NCBI GenBank assembly: GCA_018136815.1
Contig: CM030940.1
Location: forward strand, 306,443 to 370,442
Source: Isochrysis galbana
Lineage: Eukaryota > Haptophyta > Isochrysidales > Isochrysidaceae
Reading direction: 5' to 3'
DNA length: 64,000 bases
Shown in pieces: positions 10,876 to 20,940 of this stretch (positions within the stretch are counted from its first letter, which is position 1; each line of letters starts with the position of its first letter). The position numbers were made by a program, and so were the translations under genes. Under the pieces are notes generated by a model, which had not been told where the DNA came from, made no database searches, and saw nothing but the letters and a program-made list of their open reading frames with translations.

Positions 10876-11035
10876 TGAACAGTTCCCCGTGTTGCCACTG
10901 ACGCACAAGACACACAGATTCGGATTCCCCATGGTCTCAAGTCCAGGTGTGCAGATTTTGGTCTCGAAATTTGCGATTCGAATTTTGTTTTTGCTGTTAC
11001 TATAATTGTTGGCTCGTTTAAGGTAATAAACCGGC
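10876..11035 (+). repeat. Dispersed short repeat with B-box-like motif (copy A)
   Basis: About 150 bases match, in opposite orientation, the sequence at 16088-16245. Both contain ATTCGGATTC, a B-box-like CTCAAGTCC and a tail that includes the complement of TAACAGTAAAAA. Two diverged copies with a pol III-like motif suggest a SINE-like family. I could not define the ends or a target duplication. Confidence 0.5.
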
Positions 11036-11404
11036 ATGACTTCGATTTCTCGTTCTGCAGTCGCTCTGCGAGACTCTCTCTCTCTCTCTCTCTCTCCGTC
11101 CGCCTCTCCTCGGCCGACGGCAGGAAGATTCGTCCAAAACATTCTCCGGTCCCAAGATATCTCGTGGGGGGTCTCTCCGCGCTCCGCGAGGGAAAGGACG
11201 CGATCTCGCTCCGAGATCGGCCTCGCGCCCTCCCACGCTGCCCCGCCGTGCCCTCGGTCCCTCGCCCCCCCCCGCGGCAGGTTCGTTCCCTCGGCGTGCC
11301 GTCCGTCGCCTCCGGCCGTTATATTAATCCCCCCTGATTCGGGCCTCTCGGAATGGGATCCAGGTAGCTGGTTTCGAGCGCGAGCCCCTTTCATTGAAAG
11401 GCTT

Positions 11405-11956
11405 TCAAGCCCCAGCACGCGTCAGTAGATCGATCATTGTGTCATCGTTCGTCATCTGAAGAATTGTGTTGCTGATGTGAGCACCATTCGCAAGGAGCAC
11501 TTCGGCCACTTCTATGTGATTCATCTCACAGGCATGAAGTAGAGGAGTATATCCATTATCATCCACAGCTTCAATCATGGCACCGGCATTGAGGAGTTCA
11601 ACCACAATATGAGCATGCCCTCGCTTGGCAGCCATAATAAGGGCGGTCTGCTTCTGGGTAGCTCCAACCTGGTTGACAAATGTCACCAATGCAGATGCAC
11701 TCTTCTGCCGATCCTTGAACAACTCCAATGTGTTCTTCACGCACCAGAAATGCCCGCGAGAGGATGCCTCCATCAGTGAAGTGGTCTGATGGCAATCATC
11801 TACATACATGAAGTCGATGTCTTGACCCAAGTCCTCTATAGGTGGAAATTGATTCGTAGTGCAATACTCCCATAGAAGCTTCCCGTTGCGACGTCCAGAC
11901 AGGTGAGGTGACACGTGACACTTGACGGGTCTCTTCGTCTGGTAAGAGGAGTCCAT
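11405..11956 (-). CDS. Ankyrin-repeat protein
   Basis: A single open frame of 183 aa from MDSSYQTKRP. Two good ankyrin repeats are visible near residues 110-170: QTALIMAAKRGHAHIVVELL and GYTPLLHACEMNHIEVAEVLL. A weaker one lies before them (TTSLMEASSRGHFW, about residue 60). Ankyrin repeats bind other proteins; no second domain tells which. Base composition is lower in GC than the neighbours, which could mean transfer or simply local variation. The frame could be the last exon of a longer gene, because ankyrin proteins often have more repeats. I see no pyrimidine leader as clear as those of other host genes here. Confidence 0.6.
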   Translation of the reverse strand: MDSSYQTKRPVKCHVSPHLSGRRNGKLLWEYCTTNQFPPIEDLGQDIDFMYVDDCHQTTSLMEASSRGHFWCVKNTLELFKDRQKSASALVTFVNQVGATQKQTALIMAAKRGHAHIVVELLNAGAMIEAVDDNGYTPLLHACEMNHIEVAEVLLANGAHISNTILQMTNDDTMIDLLTRAGA

Positions 11957-12427
11957 CGCGATTCTGGTACGCGGGGAGGGCGACAGGGGAGAGGAGGGCT
12001 GTGAAGGGAGAGGGGGGGCTGGTAAGGGTGGGCGGCAGGGCAGGGGGCGGGGCGGACTGCAGGGAACTGCTCAACTGCAGGGAAACTGCTCACCCTTCCT
12101 CGTCTCCTACTGAGGTTGGTCAATCCGATGCTATCAAAAATATAATGAGCGTGTGTGAGACGTGGATCGTGATTTCAACGAGATATCGACCCTGCCCCAA
12201 ATCGAAGGAATGGAGTCAGACCACGTCGGTGTTTCAACATGTGAAGTGTCAAGTTGAGTCAAGTAACCTTCAGGTGACAACAAAAGGTGTTAGCAGGTAT
12301 GGGGATAATTGAACGCTTTTGGTCTTGATGATCCATTGCAATCGCTTGCGTATTACATCATCAGCCACCATTCCATTTATAGACATGGTTGAGCACTGTG
12401 AGGTGGGTGCCTTTGCTTAAATACTAG

Positions 12428-12700
12428 ACGATTTTTTTGTGCCGGCGCATCGCGTATTTGGAAACGGGGTACCAAATGAAGGCAAACGACCTTGGGCCCT
12501 GGCCTCCCCTGCCTCTCCCTCGCTGGCGCTCCTGAGCTCCTGAGCCTCTGGGGCCCCCAATCTGCACCTGTCTGCCTGTCGACCAGGGGGGGAGGGGGGG
12601 TTGGAGCGATGGGCTGGCCACGAGGGGCCAGGACGAGCGAGCCAGGCGTGCCTGTCAGTGGGAGAGTGGGTCAGCAGGGCAGTGGCCTCCTGGCAAGCCA
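12428..12700. repeat. Dispersed repeat, shared with 18636-18860 and 43925
   Basis: The first 65 bases contain CGCGTATTTGGAAACGGGG and AAATGAAGGCAAACGACCTT, also present at 43925-43990 and, inverted, at 54744-54800. The following 210 bases (GGGCCCTGGCCTCCCCTGCC ... TGGGTCAG) match 18636-18860 with small differences. Confidence 0.7.
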
Positions 12701-12889
12701 TCAGGCATGCCAGGAGGATGGGTGGTTCCTCCCCCATGGCAGGGGAGGAGTGGAGAGAGAGGGGGGCTCGTGCCCCCCCATGGGCGAACCAAGTATAAAC
12801 TTAGTTGAGGTTCCCGTGCTTATAGAACAGCCACAGACAGGCCGTGTTTGCTGTGTTTGCCGTGTTTTCACACCTAGGTCTACCGGGGG

Positions 12890-13340
12890 GGGGGGAGGGG
12901 GGGGGGGGGGGAGGCGGACGGTCCGTCGGGGGCACGGCCTCTCCGGCGGCGCGGGGGGGGGGGGGAGGAGAGAGAGAGAGGGAAGGAGAGAGGGAGGGGG
13001 AGACGGGGACCTTGTACTAAGGTTGAGACGACGGGAAGCAGAAGAGAGGAGAGGAGGAGGGGAGAAGAGAGAGGGGGAGGGGAGGGGGAGAGAGAGACGA
13101 GAGAGGGGCAAGGAATCCGTTAGTTCTGGAAGGCGGGAGAAGATGGAAGAAGGGAGGGAGGGCAGCAGAGAGAGAGAGAGAGAGAGAGAGCTGAGGGAGT
13201 AGAGAAGAGGGAATCTAGGGGAGTAAAGTCCTCGAGGGGGGAGAAGAGAGAGAGAGAGAGAAGAGAGACGCGCCCCCCAGGGAGAGCAGCCGTTCTCTCT
13301 CTCTCTCTCTCTTCTCTTCTGCTCTCTCTCTTCTCTTCTG

Positions 13341-13399
<59 letters not shown>

Positions 13400-13578
13400 C
13401 CTCTCCCAACATCTCTCTCTCTCAACGTGTCCTCCCCCTCTCCCCTTCTCTTCTCTCCTCTTCCTCTCCTCTCTTCCCGTGGTCTCAACCCTAGTACAAG
13501 GTCACAAGGTCCCGTTATCCCCCCTCCTCTTCAACCGGCCATTCTCCCTCTCTCTCTCTCCCCCCCCCCCCTCCCTCC
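12890..13578. repeat. GA tract followed by CT tract upstream of a gene
   Basis: Purine-rich repeats (about 12890-13265) turn into pyrimidine-rich repeats (about 13290-13578) that lead into the start codon at 13580. The two halves are complementary in composition and could pair. The CT half is on the coding strand, like the leaders of other host genes here. Confidence 0.8.
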
Positions 13579-13579
13579 A

Positions 13580-14794
13580 ATGGCGGGCTCCACTCCCTCT
13601 CCCTCTCCCTCTCCTCCCGGCTCTCCCCCGTCCACCACAGACTCAACGAGCTCTTCCCACACCTCCCTCTGCCCATCATCCCTCCAACCCCTCCTCGTAG
13701 CCTCCCGCCCTCTCCCCACAGAGATAGACCTCTCCACATCCTCCCCTTCTCTCCCTCTCCTCGAGACTTCGGTCGTACTCTATAGATCCACAGGATGCGG
13801 GCTCTGGGGAGTCGCTCTGCGCACCGCAGGAATGCCGCTCGAAAAGATAGCTCTCACCGCAAACTCCTCACAGGTCAGTGCCCACGGACCGCTGCGACAG
13901 GCGGTCCGCCTCACCTTCAGGGATGGAGTCCTCGCGCCGTACCGAGTCATTGGGCCCGCCTCGCTCCTCGCCTGGTTTCTCCAGTACTCCTCCATGTCGT
14001 TCGTCTTCCAGCTCGCCGACTCCGCCCTCGCCCTCGGCCTCGGCGTCGAGCGCGTCGCCTACGGGGACGACCTGGACAAGGCTGATATGCGCGACGAGGA
14101 CAGGCCAGCGGACCGCCGCGGAGGTGCCGCGAGCTCGGCGAGCGCTGTAGCCGCGGGGATCAACGCGGGGTCGATGCTGAAGCTCGCCAAGGACGTGGGA
14201 GCGGCGACCGTAGCCGGAGCCATCGAGTCGGCCGTCTCCAACCGGGCTGAGGCGCAGCGATACTTTGGGCTCGAGCGCTTCAGATCGCTCGAGTCTCGCG
14301 CGCAACCGCGCCGGCTGGCGGGGCTCGTCGGCCCGGCGTTTTCCGCAAGCGTGGCGCGCAACAGCCTCATGACGTACTCGGCCTTTGTGGCGACGCCCGC
14401 CCTCTACCGTCAGCACGTCCCCGAGGAGTACAAGTCCTCCTCCTCGCTCTTCCTGTTCGGACTCGCGGTGAATATGTTTGGCGGCAATGTGATTGCCGTC
14501 ACGCAGCAGACGCTCTGGGGCCGAGCGCTCGACTCATGGTCGGCAAGCCCTGCCCGACCGATCTCGTACACCTCGATCGTGAGCGAAAGTTTGCGCGCCG
14601 AAGGCGTCGGCGCGTTCCTTACCAGCGGCAAGTGGCTTTCACGTGTGCTCATGAATGCGCCCGCCGAAGGCACTCTTAGTTGGTTCTACAACCGCATGCT
14701 GCCCATCGGCGAGCCGGTTTTCGTCCGTAGCATGAACACCGCGTACAGCTGGCTGATGGCCGGTAGTTCTCACTTGGCCGCAGAGAACCGCTGA
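13580..14794 (+). CDS. Mitochondrial-carrier-like membrane protein
   Basis: A single open frame; I start at MAGSTPSP because the upstream frame is CT-repeat translation and the ATG context is CAATGG. The 404-aa product has a Ser/Pro-rich first 90 residues, then an arrangement resembling divergent mitochondrial carrier repeats: LTFRDGVLAPYRVIGPASLL with a following hydrophobic helix, a middle region, and a third unit, SLRAEGVGAFLTSGKWLSRV followed by NAPAEGTLSWFYNRMLPIGE. The classic PxD/ExxK/R signatures are not clearly preserved, so it is a divergent member at best. Such proteins sit in the mitochondrial inner or outer membrane. Substrate cannot be told. No introns are needed. Confidence 0.55.
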   Translation: MAGSTPSPSPSPPGSPPSTTDSTSSSHTSLCPSSLQPLLVASRPLPTEIDLSTSSPSLPLLETSVVLYRSTGCGLWGVALRTAGMPLEKIALTANSSQVSAHGPLRQAVRLTFRDGVLAPYRVIGPASLLAWFLQYSSMSFVFQLADSALALGLGVERVAYGDDLDKADMRDEDRPADRRGGAASSASAVAAGINAGSMLKLAKDVGAATVAGAIESAVSNRAEAQRYFGLERFRSLESRAQPRRLAGLVGPAFSASVARNSLMTYSAFVATPALYRQHVPEEYKSSSSLFLFGLAVNMFGGNVIAVTQQTLWGRALDSWSASPARPISYTSIVSESLRAEGVGAFLTSGKWLSRVLMNAPAEGTLSWFYNRMLPIGEPVFVRSMNTAYSWLMAGSSHLAAENR

Positions 14795-15384
14795 TGGCGC
14801 TTCAGGGTGTTCGCTGGACGGAAGAGGTGTGGCCATGACGAGCGGCTTTTTGAACAAGCCCCTGAGGCCCGACCGCACGGAGACGTCGGTATCTTACACG
14901 GTTCTTCGTGGGTGTGATGCTTTGAGCTGCCAGTGACGTGTGGCGTGTGGCAGTGTGCGTCACTCACCTCGGCCACCGCCGGTGCGTACGTACATTTTGA
15001 CCCTCCCGTAAAGGCAAACAACCTTCGAAGCACGTTGCCGGCAACGTGATGCCTCCTCTTAGTGGTTGGAGAAGTGGTGGAAATACCCTTATAAGGGGGG
15101 GGGCTCAACGGGTGTGATAGTACATGCCTTGTATTCTAGAGCGGATATGTTTGTCGTGGCCCGGCGGGGCAGTACAAGCAGGCTAGGGGCAGTCTCTTAC
15201 TCACTACTCACAGGCGTTTGCTCATGTATAAGTAAGTAGTAGAATTAAATCCAACCCCACAACCGCCCCTCTTATTCTCTCCTATATGGCACCTAGTGGT
15301 ATAATGCATGCCTGCTTTGCTTCACTCGCAGCACGGTATATGTGCGGTATGTAGCTGTGAACACAAGATGCCCGCACGGACTAT

Positions 15385-15640
15385 ATTAAAGCAAAAGTTC
15401 TGAATGATTCCGGGCTAACACCTACGACTACGACAGACAAGATTCTTCTATCTATCCATCGACAGCGCCCGTATCTCCCTCTCCCCGTCTCTATTCCTTC
15501 CCCCCCTTCGTTCCTTTGTCTTCGGTTTCCGGGGTCCGGCCCAGGTACACTACCTCGGGCCCGGTTTACGGTTTAGAGTGCGCAGGCTTTGGGTTTGGGC
15601 AGGCTTGTTGGGTGTTCGCTTTGTACCGTTTTTGGGCGCT
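15385..15640 (+). repeat. Dispersed repeat, pair with 34800-35040
   Basis: Shared landmarks in the same order are GGGCTAACACCTAC, a pyrimidine-rich stretch, TCTTCGGTTTCCGGGG, GGCCCAGGT and GTTTAGAGTG followed by TTGGGC-rich text. The two copies differ by small indels, so they are not recent. Confidence 0.7.
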
Positions 15641-15787
15641 TGCTCCTCCGGAGTGGCGGTCTGATTTTCGCAGTGATAGCTTGGTTGTTGGAGTTCGTGA
15701 GCTGTCTCGGGTGGGTCCGTCTTCATTCTTTCGCGGGTGGCGGCCGTCTGGACGTTGTCAGATACAGATACGCTGAAGGACTTCCGC

Positions 15788-16062
15788 GCGGGGGGGGGAA
15801 AGGAGAGAGAACGCGGCGTCTCAACGCGCGGACGCGGAAGAGAACCGCCGTCTCGGCGCGCGGAGGGGGGGGGAGCGGCGGAGGGGGGGGAACGGCGGAG
15901 GGGGGGGGAGGAAATCTGCGGAGGGGGGGGGGGGAATCTGCTGAGGGGGGGGGAATAGCGAAGGGGGGGGGGAACCTGCGGAGGGGGGGGAAACTGCAAA
16001 AAGGGGGGGAACTGCAGAGGGGGGAGGTGAAGTGCAGAAGGGGGGGGAAGGGAATGCAGAGG
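15788..16062 (+). repeat. G-rich minisatellite
   Basis: About fifteen imperfect units of the form GGAGGGGGGGGAA(C/T)(C/T)GC repeat in tandem. Runs of 5-9 G separated by short spacers could fold into G-quadruplexes on the plus strand. Confidence 0.85.
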
Positions 16063-16087
16063 GGCCCAGTTCTGTTACCTGCATTTC

Positions 16088-16245
16088 TTACCTTAAACGC
16101 GTGAACAATTACCGTAACAGTAAAAATAAACTCCAATCCTCGAATTTCGAGACGAAAATCGGCGAACCAGGACTTGAGCCCAGGGAGAATCCGAATCTGC
16201 ACGCCTTGCGCGACCACGGCGAACATAGAAGACGGTATATAGCGA
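16088..16245 (-). repeat. Dispersed short repeat with B-box-like motif (copy B)
   Basis: Opposite-strand partner of 10876-11035. Read on the minus strand it holds GATTCGGATTCTCCC, the B-box-like GGCTCAAGTCC and the tail with TGTTACGG. Divergence from copy A is roughly a fifth of positions by eye. Confidence 0.5.
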
Positions 16246-16774
16246 AGAAGGCTCGTACTCGTGCCGAAATATTCATGCCAAAAGGAAGGCCTGAATACAA
16301 CAGGGGAGGGGTGAGGGGGGGGGGGGCGCCTGTGCCCCTCAAATTTCGATCATTTTTCATTTTGAGCCGAATCCCAAACTTTACCCAAAAAATCTCAAAA
16401 GTCAAAAGTCTGGCGTTTGCCAACTGGGAGAGGGGAGCGGTGAGCGGTCAGCGCGTGCTCCAGCGCTGAAACTATAACTATAACAATAGTTTAGACGTTA
16501 GACGAAGACAAAAACAAAGGACAGGAGGGGGGAAGGGTAGAGGAAATGGGAATCACGGGATATAATTAGGGCGGTGTCACTGGAGTGGTAGTTGGTAGTT
16601 GGTGCCGTGTCCTCTCGCCTTCCTCGGTGGTATGTAGCCCCGACCCTCCTTCAGACTTTTCGAAGCTGTGAAGACAGGAATGAATACGGGCGTTTCACAC
16701 TTATGAACACTATCGACTAGACGTCCGACTCGGGGGCGGTGGTGTGCTCCGGTCTGTCGGTCGGTGTCTCTGCC

Positions 16775-17761
16775 ATGCGTCCCAAAGCGGTGCACTCGCC
16801 GATGGTGCTTCTGCTGGCGCTCTGCCCTGCACGGTTGGTGGCGGGCTGCGCGCGTGGCGGCACAGCACGGATAACGACACAGCCATTCGCTGCCCAGACG
16901 GCTGCGCGCATCGTTTCAGCCGCCTCTGCATCGGCAGGCACGTGGGCGCTGAGCACAAAGCTCTCTCTCTCACCAGTCGCTTCCTCCTCTCTCCTTGGGC
17001 TGGCCGCGGGCGCGTTGCTACCGATGCCGCTCGCCACCGCTGCTTTCTGCGGAACCTTCACGGGCATGAGCTCGGAGCTTGTCCTGCCAAACGCGCCTGC
17101 TGCAGCTGCGCTCGGAGCTGCGGCAGCGGCACTGCTCGCAACGCTCGACGCAACTGGAACGCGCCTCCTCAAGGGGTATGGCGGTCGGCTCGGAGCAGTG
17201 GCGGCGCTCGCAGCCTTTGCGAGCATGGCAGCGACACCAGCGTTGGTCTCGGCCGGGCTTCTCTTCGACCCCTCCTGCGCGGCTGCTGCCGCAGCCCCCA
17301 GAAAGTTGCTGACCACAGTCACTGCAACGGTGGCTGGCTCTGCAGCAATGCGGCTATGGGCGCGGCGGCTGGCGCTGCTGCTTCTTGTAGGTGGCACAAG
17401 CTCGCCCCTGCTATCAACGAGCTCAAAGCGAGCGGCCGTCGCCAAGCGGCTCTCAAATCCCGTCGCATCTGCGTCCATTGTGGGTCTACTCGCAAGCATC
17501 GTAGCGGGTCCGTCGAGGGCAGCTCTTGCGGCATCGGCGTTTGGAGGAGCCTTCGTCTCTATGTCGTCTCCAGAGAAGCTGCTATCGACACGCGCCCTCT
17601 TCAGTGCCGCAGCCCTTGCTGGTCTCGCTCAGGCGGGGCTCGCATCCGTCGGCGTGGGCGCTGGTGGCAAGCTAGGTGCAGCCGCTGCCATTGGGGTGTT
17701 GATCATGCGCGCTCTGCGGGCCGCTGCCGCCATCACTCTACTTTGGCGTGCGCGCACGTAG
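16775..17761 (+). CDS. Multi-pass membrane protein with internal duplication
   Basis: A single-exon frame of 328 aa from MRPKAVHSP. It is very rich in Ala and Leu with about eight hydrophobic segments, and a possible signal or anchor at residues 8-24. Two halves are clearly related: SPVASSSLLGLAAG ... FCGTFTGMSS (about 60-100) and NPVASASIVGLLAS ... FGGAFVSMSS (about 230-270), each followed by further Ala-rich helices and a GGRLGAVAAL / GGKLGAAAAI motif. Such two-repeat architecture is common in transporters and channels, but I do not recognise the family and no substrate follows from it. Confidence 0.6.
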   Translation: MRPKAVHSPMVLLLALCPARLVAGCARGGTARITTQPFAAQTAARIVSAASASAGTWALSTKLSLSPVASSSLLGLAAGALLPMPLATAAFCGTFTGMSSELVLPNAPAAAALGAAAAALLATLDATGTRLLKGYGGRLGAVAALAAFASMAATPALVSAGLLFDPSCAAAAAAPRKLLTTVTATVAGSAAMRLWARRLALLLLVGGTSSPLLSTSSKRAAVAKRLSNPVASASIVGLLASIVAGPSRAALAASAFGGAFVSMSSPEKLLSTRALFSAAALAGLAQAGLASVGVGAGGKLGAAAAIGVLIMRALRAAAAITLLWRART

Positions 17762-19276
17762 GGGTGCTGGATTCGTTACTGCCAGCTACTCTCGTGCCGG
17801 CCCCTGCAATGCAGTGCAGGACCGCTATGTGTAGCATCCGTCTTTGTTCACCTTGTGAAGGGGACAGCGGCACACAACGATTCGACGCGGCCCAACCTCG
17901 TCCGGAGGGTTTAATGCGGTGTGGTAGACGGAGGTGAGACGTTGTGTGCCGAGGAAAGTAGGTTCTTTGCATGTTCTACACCCCCGGAAACCGAAGACCA
18001 AGGAACAACGGAGGGGGGGGAGGACGGGGCAGTGGGCGAGGGATCAGGGCGATGGCATGCGATGACAGTAGGATCCGCTCGAAAAACGGCCGTCAGCCCG
18101 AGACCACAACCGTCAGCCCGATTTCATAATACGAGCGTATTGGCAATTGAATTTTCGACCTGCTGCATGTAAATTTGCGAATAACAAAACTATTGTTATA
18201 GTTTGACCTATGGAGCGTGCCGCAACCGCTCCCGAGCCCCTTGCCTGCGAGACCAGAACAGGATCCTGACGTGGGGGGCTGTTTGAGTGTGGAGGGAGGG
18301 GCGCTCCAGCTAGCGCAGGTAGAAAGCTAGTGAAGAGCTGGGTGGCATAAGGGGGAAGGGTGCTTGCGCTTGCCGCGGCAGGGAGTCCTGTCTTGAGTTA
18401 GCGCTAGTTCCGTTCCTTTGCCGCGCCGCGAGCCCCATAATAAATTTGTTAAAAATTAAAATTGTACATTTGCGAATAAGGCTCATTGCCGTGATCGTGG
18501 TGTTTGCTTAGCACTTAGCACACGTAGATGTAGCAATAAACCTTTTCATATTCTCACCGCACACGCGGCCGTGGACTCTCCTCTGGCGACCCCTGGAGGC
18601 TCCTGGAGGCCAGTTCAGAGGGCAGAGGAGGCTGGGGCTGGGCCCTGGCCTCCCCTGCCTCTCCCGCGCTGGCGCTCTTGAGCCTCTGCCTCTGGGGCCC
18701 CCACGCTACACCTGCCTCCTATCTGCCTGTCGACCAAGGGCCAAGGGGGGAGGGCGGGTTGGAGCAATTGGCTGGCCTCGACAAGCCAGGGCGGGCGAAT
18801 GGGGCGAGTCTGTGAGTGAGAGAGTGGGTCAGTAGTCAGTAGGGCAATCTGCCACCCAAGGAGGTAAACCGTAAACCAGGCAAGGGGCAAAGTTTGGCAA
18901 AGCGCAAAGCACAAACGCAGGCTAGCAGGCGACAGGCGACAAGGTAGGCGACAAAGGAGGCGAGGGCGAAGAAGGCGCAGGGGCAGAGCATAAAATGTAG
19001 TGGACGCAAGATTCTCCAACGGTGACTAGCCTACAAGGAGGGGGCATAGAAACGTGGAAGACTTCTAAAACAAAAAGGTCGATCGCGGATGCGACATAAT
19101 ACATAATAGTAGTATAGTAGCAGCAATGTTTACTCAAGGTGGTATGTAGAGCTCTAGATAGAAAGTAAAGTGGAAGCATGGGACTCCTTCTCCTGCGCCC
19201 TCTGCCGGGAGGGAAGGGGGAGGGGGGAGGAGGCTTGTCGAGGGAAAGCGAGGGTGGCGGCCGGCGCGGTGGCTCA
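17762..19276. other. Gene-free stretch with dispersed repeats
   Basis: It includes a partial copy of the MERAP-type repeat start (18186-18240), a block shared with 12484-12700 (18636-18860), and a block that matches 29629-29810 in inverted orientation (18895-19105). No exon is evident. Confidence 0.6.
18895..19105 (-). repeat. Dispersed repeat, inverted partner at 29629-29810
   Basis: Read on the minus strand it shares GTCGCATCC, GATCGACCTTTTTGTTTTAG, TTTCTATG, CTCCTTG and a run of TTGTCGCCT units with 29629-29810. The copies differ by substitutions and small indels. Confidence 0.7.
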
Positions 19277-19846
19277 ATGCGCCGCCCGTCGCTCGCCGAC
19301 GTCGAGCGCCTCGCGCGCGGCCTCGCAGCCGCTCGACGAGGCACGGGCTCTCGCGCGGTACCTCATCGGCTCAATGCGGAAGAGCTCGCTGCGTATGAAT
19401 TGGCAAAGCGGAGAGGCTTCGCAGTCGTTAAGGGAACAGGTCACCGGAGAGAGCGTAAGGGCTCGCCGCTGCTCAATACACTCCGACAGCGCGCTGATGC
19501 GCTCGATCAGTGCCTTGTGTGGTGCCAGCAGGCGCGGTCAGCCGACGGCGAGGATATCTGCTGCATCGACTTGGCACCTAGAAGGCTCTGTGATGCACAC
19601 GAGTTGGAGCGGCTGCGGGAGAGGGCAGTTGACGTGGCGAGCGCGATTTCGGGCATCCACCTGCACGAGGGCAACGCGCCCCTCACGCCGCTAGCCCCTG
19701 ATCAGCTCGATCTGCCCATCTGGCGATTGCCTGCATTGGTAACTCGCTTTGTATCCTCGCACGCGGACCCACAACTGAGTAAGAGTCTGGCTAGGGGCCT
19801 TGCGCTGGAATTTGGCCTTGGAGAGGAGTGGCAGAGCCCGCTATAG
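19277..19846 (+). CDS. Small basic protein of unknown function
   Basis: A single-exon frame of 189 aa from MRRPSLADVERLARG. The G-rich codons upstream of this ATG look like leader sequence. The first half is basic, with RLNAEELAAYELAKRRGFAV followed by KGTGHRRERKGSPLLNTLRQ. The second half is more acidic and contains VDVASAISGIHLHEG. The basic block with RRERKGSPLLN looks like a constrained nucleic-acid-binding surface, but I cannot assign a known domain. There are no membrane segments or targeting signal that I can see. Confidence 0.55.
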   Translation: MRRPSLADVERLARGLAAARRGTGSRAVPHRLNAEELAAYELAKRRGFAVVKGTGHRRERKGSPLLNTLRQRADALDQCLVWCQQARSADGEDICCIDLAPRRLCDAHELERLRERAVDVASAISGIHLHEGNAPLTPLAPDQLDLPIWRLPALVTRFVSSHADPQLSKSLARGLALEFGLGEEWQSPL

Positions 19847-20227
19847 AACAGCGCCGCTCAGGGCGTGGTGTTGATGATTCCTTAGTCGGGAAAGGTGCGG
19901 TAGGCGTGATGTGCCATGCGTTTATCTGTGCACAGCGGTGCCCCGTAATGGCGGTAGTTCTCATGTTGGTGTGGCTTTGTTTGGGTTTGGGGTCTTGTTG
20001 CCCCGCGCGGAGCGCCCACGCGCCACGGCCTGCTCTCGGAGGTCCTGTGGGAGCGGTCAAAGGCCCGGCGTTCCGCTACACGGACGAGAGGACCCTCCCC
20101 CCCCCTGATTTTTTTTCCGGTGTGGCGGCAACTTCACTGGTCACTGGGTTTTCCCCCATTTTCCATTTTAACCGTGGGGACGTTATAATGGGAGTCATGG
20201 GCTTGCGAGGTTTCAAACAAGATACAT

Positions 20228-20525
20228 GTTACAAACTGTTGTTATAGTTCGAGCGATGGAGCGCGCGCCGACCACTCCTGATCCCCAGCCCCCCGCCGTC
20301 ACGACACCCCATAGGGGCCGCCCCAAGCCGCCGGAGCCGAAGCGCTCGCAGGCCGCCCCCCTGACCGACAGCGACGTCGACATGATCCTTCCTCCTTCTC
20401 CTCCCCACCAGGCATAGAAGCAGGGAACAGGCAGAGCCCTGTTCCCTGCAGACCAGCAGAGCCAGTCTCTGGCTCTGCCGCCTGCCTCAACTGAAGTCGC
20501 GTTCCGTCAAAAGAGGGCCAGGTGA
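20228..20525 (+). mobile_element. Unclassified retroelement-like repeat, copy 2 (broken)
   Basis: It begins with the AACTGTTGTTATAG variant of the family start motif, then ATG and the MERAP N-terminus, then the conserved hairpin with arms CAGGGAACAG and CTGTTCCCTG (about 20421-20450). It ends in AAGTCGCGTTCCGTCAAAAG plus AGGGCCAGGT, a 30-base sequence found again at 34193-34222. It is a short, broken copy. Confidence 0.6.
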
Positions 20526-20940
20526 TAGGGGTTTGTTTTCCACTCAGTGCTAGTACAGGCGCAAGGACGCGGCGCGCAGCGCGCGCACCATTCGATTTAT
20601 CGAGTGAGGTAATCACCGTTTTAGCTTGTTTTCTTTTTCCGGTAGGAATGTCTGAACAATTCCTCGATCTGATGAGTATTATTATTACAAAGATGCGAGC
20701 ACAAAGCTAATCATGATACCCATGGATGGGTACAATGCCGAATACCCAATGGTACCACGGCATGTCGCGTCTTTCCTACAAGAGGTGTCATGGAAGTTTC
20801 CGCACGCCGTCACGGATGCGCATAACGGGTTTCGGCAGGCGCACGCCGTACGCATGTACGCATGATGAGTGGCAATCCCTATCGTACCCCGCCCAAGGCG
20901 TGCGAAGTCTTCTACGCCTACCGCGGGGCAAGTACGTAGT

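Larger units (their letters stand above)
11957..13579. other. Gene-free stretch with repeats before the carrier gene
   Basis: It holds C/G-rich sequence (11960-12110), a unique part (12120-12420), the end motif of the dispersed repeat family (12428-12492), a repeat block shared with 18636-18860 (12484-12700) and the GA/CT tract (12890-13578). Confidence 0.6.
14795..16774. other. Gene-free stretch rich in dispersed repeats
   Basis: It contains a tRNA-Gly-like 5' half (15290-15330, CCTAGTGGTATAATGCATGC), a repeat shared with 34800-35040 (15385-15640), a G-rich minisatellite (15788-16062), a short dispersed repeat on the minus strand (16088-16245) and the AACTATTGTTATAG-type motif (16470-16492, minus). 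I see no host exon. Confidence 0.6.

Noticed and set aside
15290-15330. tRNA-Gly gene
   Set aside because: Only the 5' half resembles tRNA-Gly; the T-arm and acceptor complement are missing.
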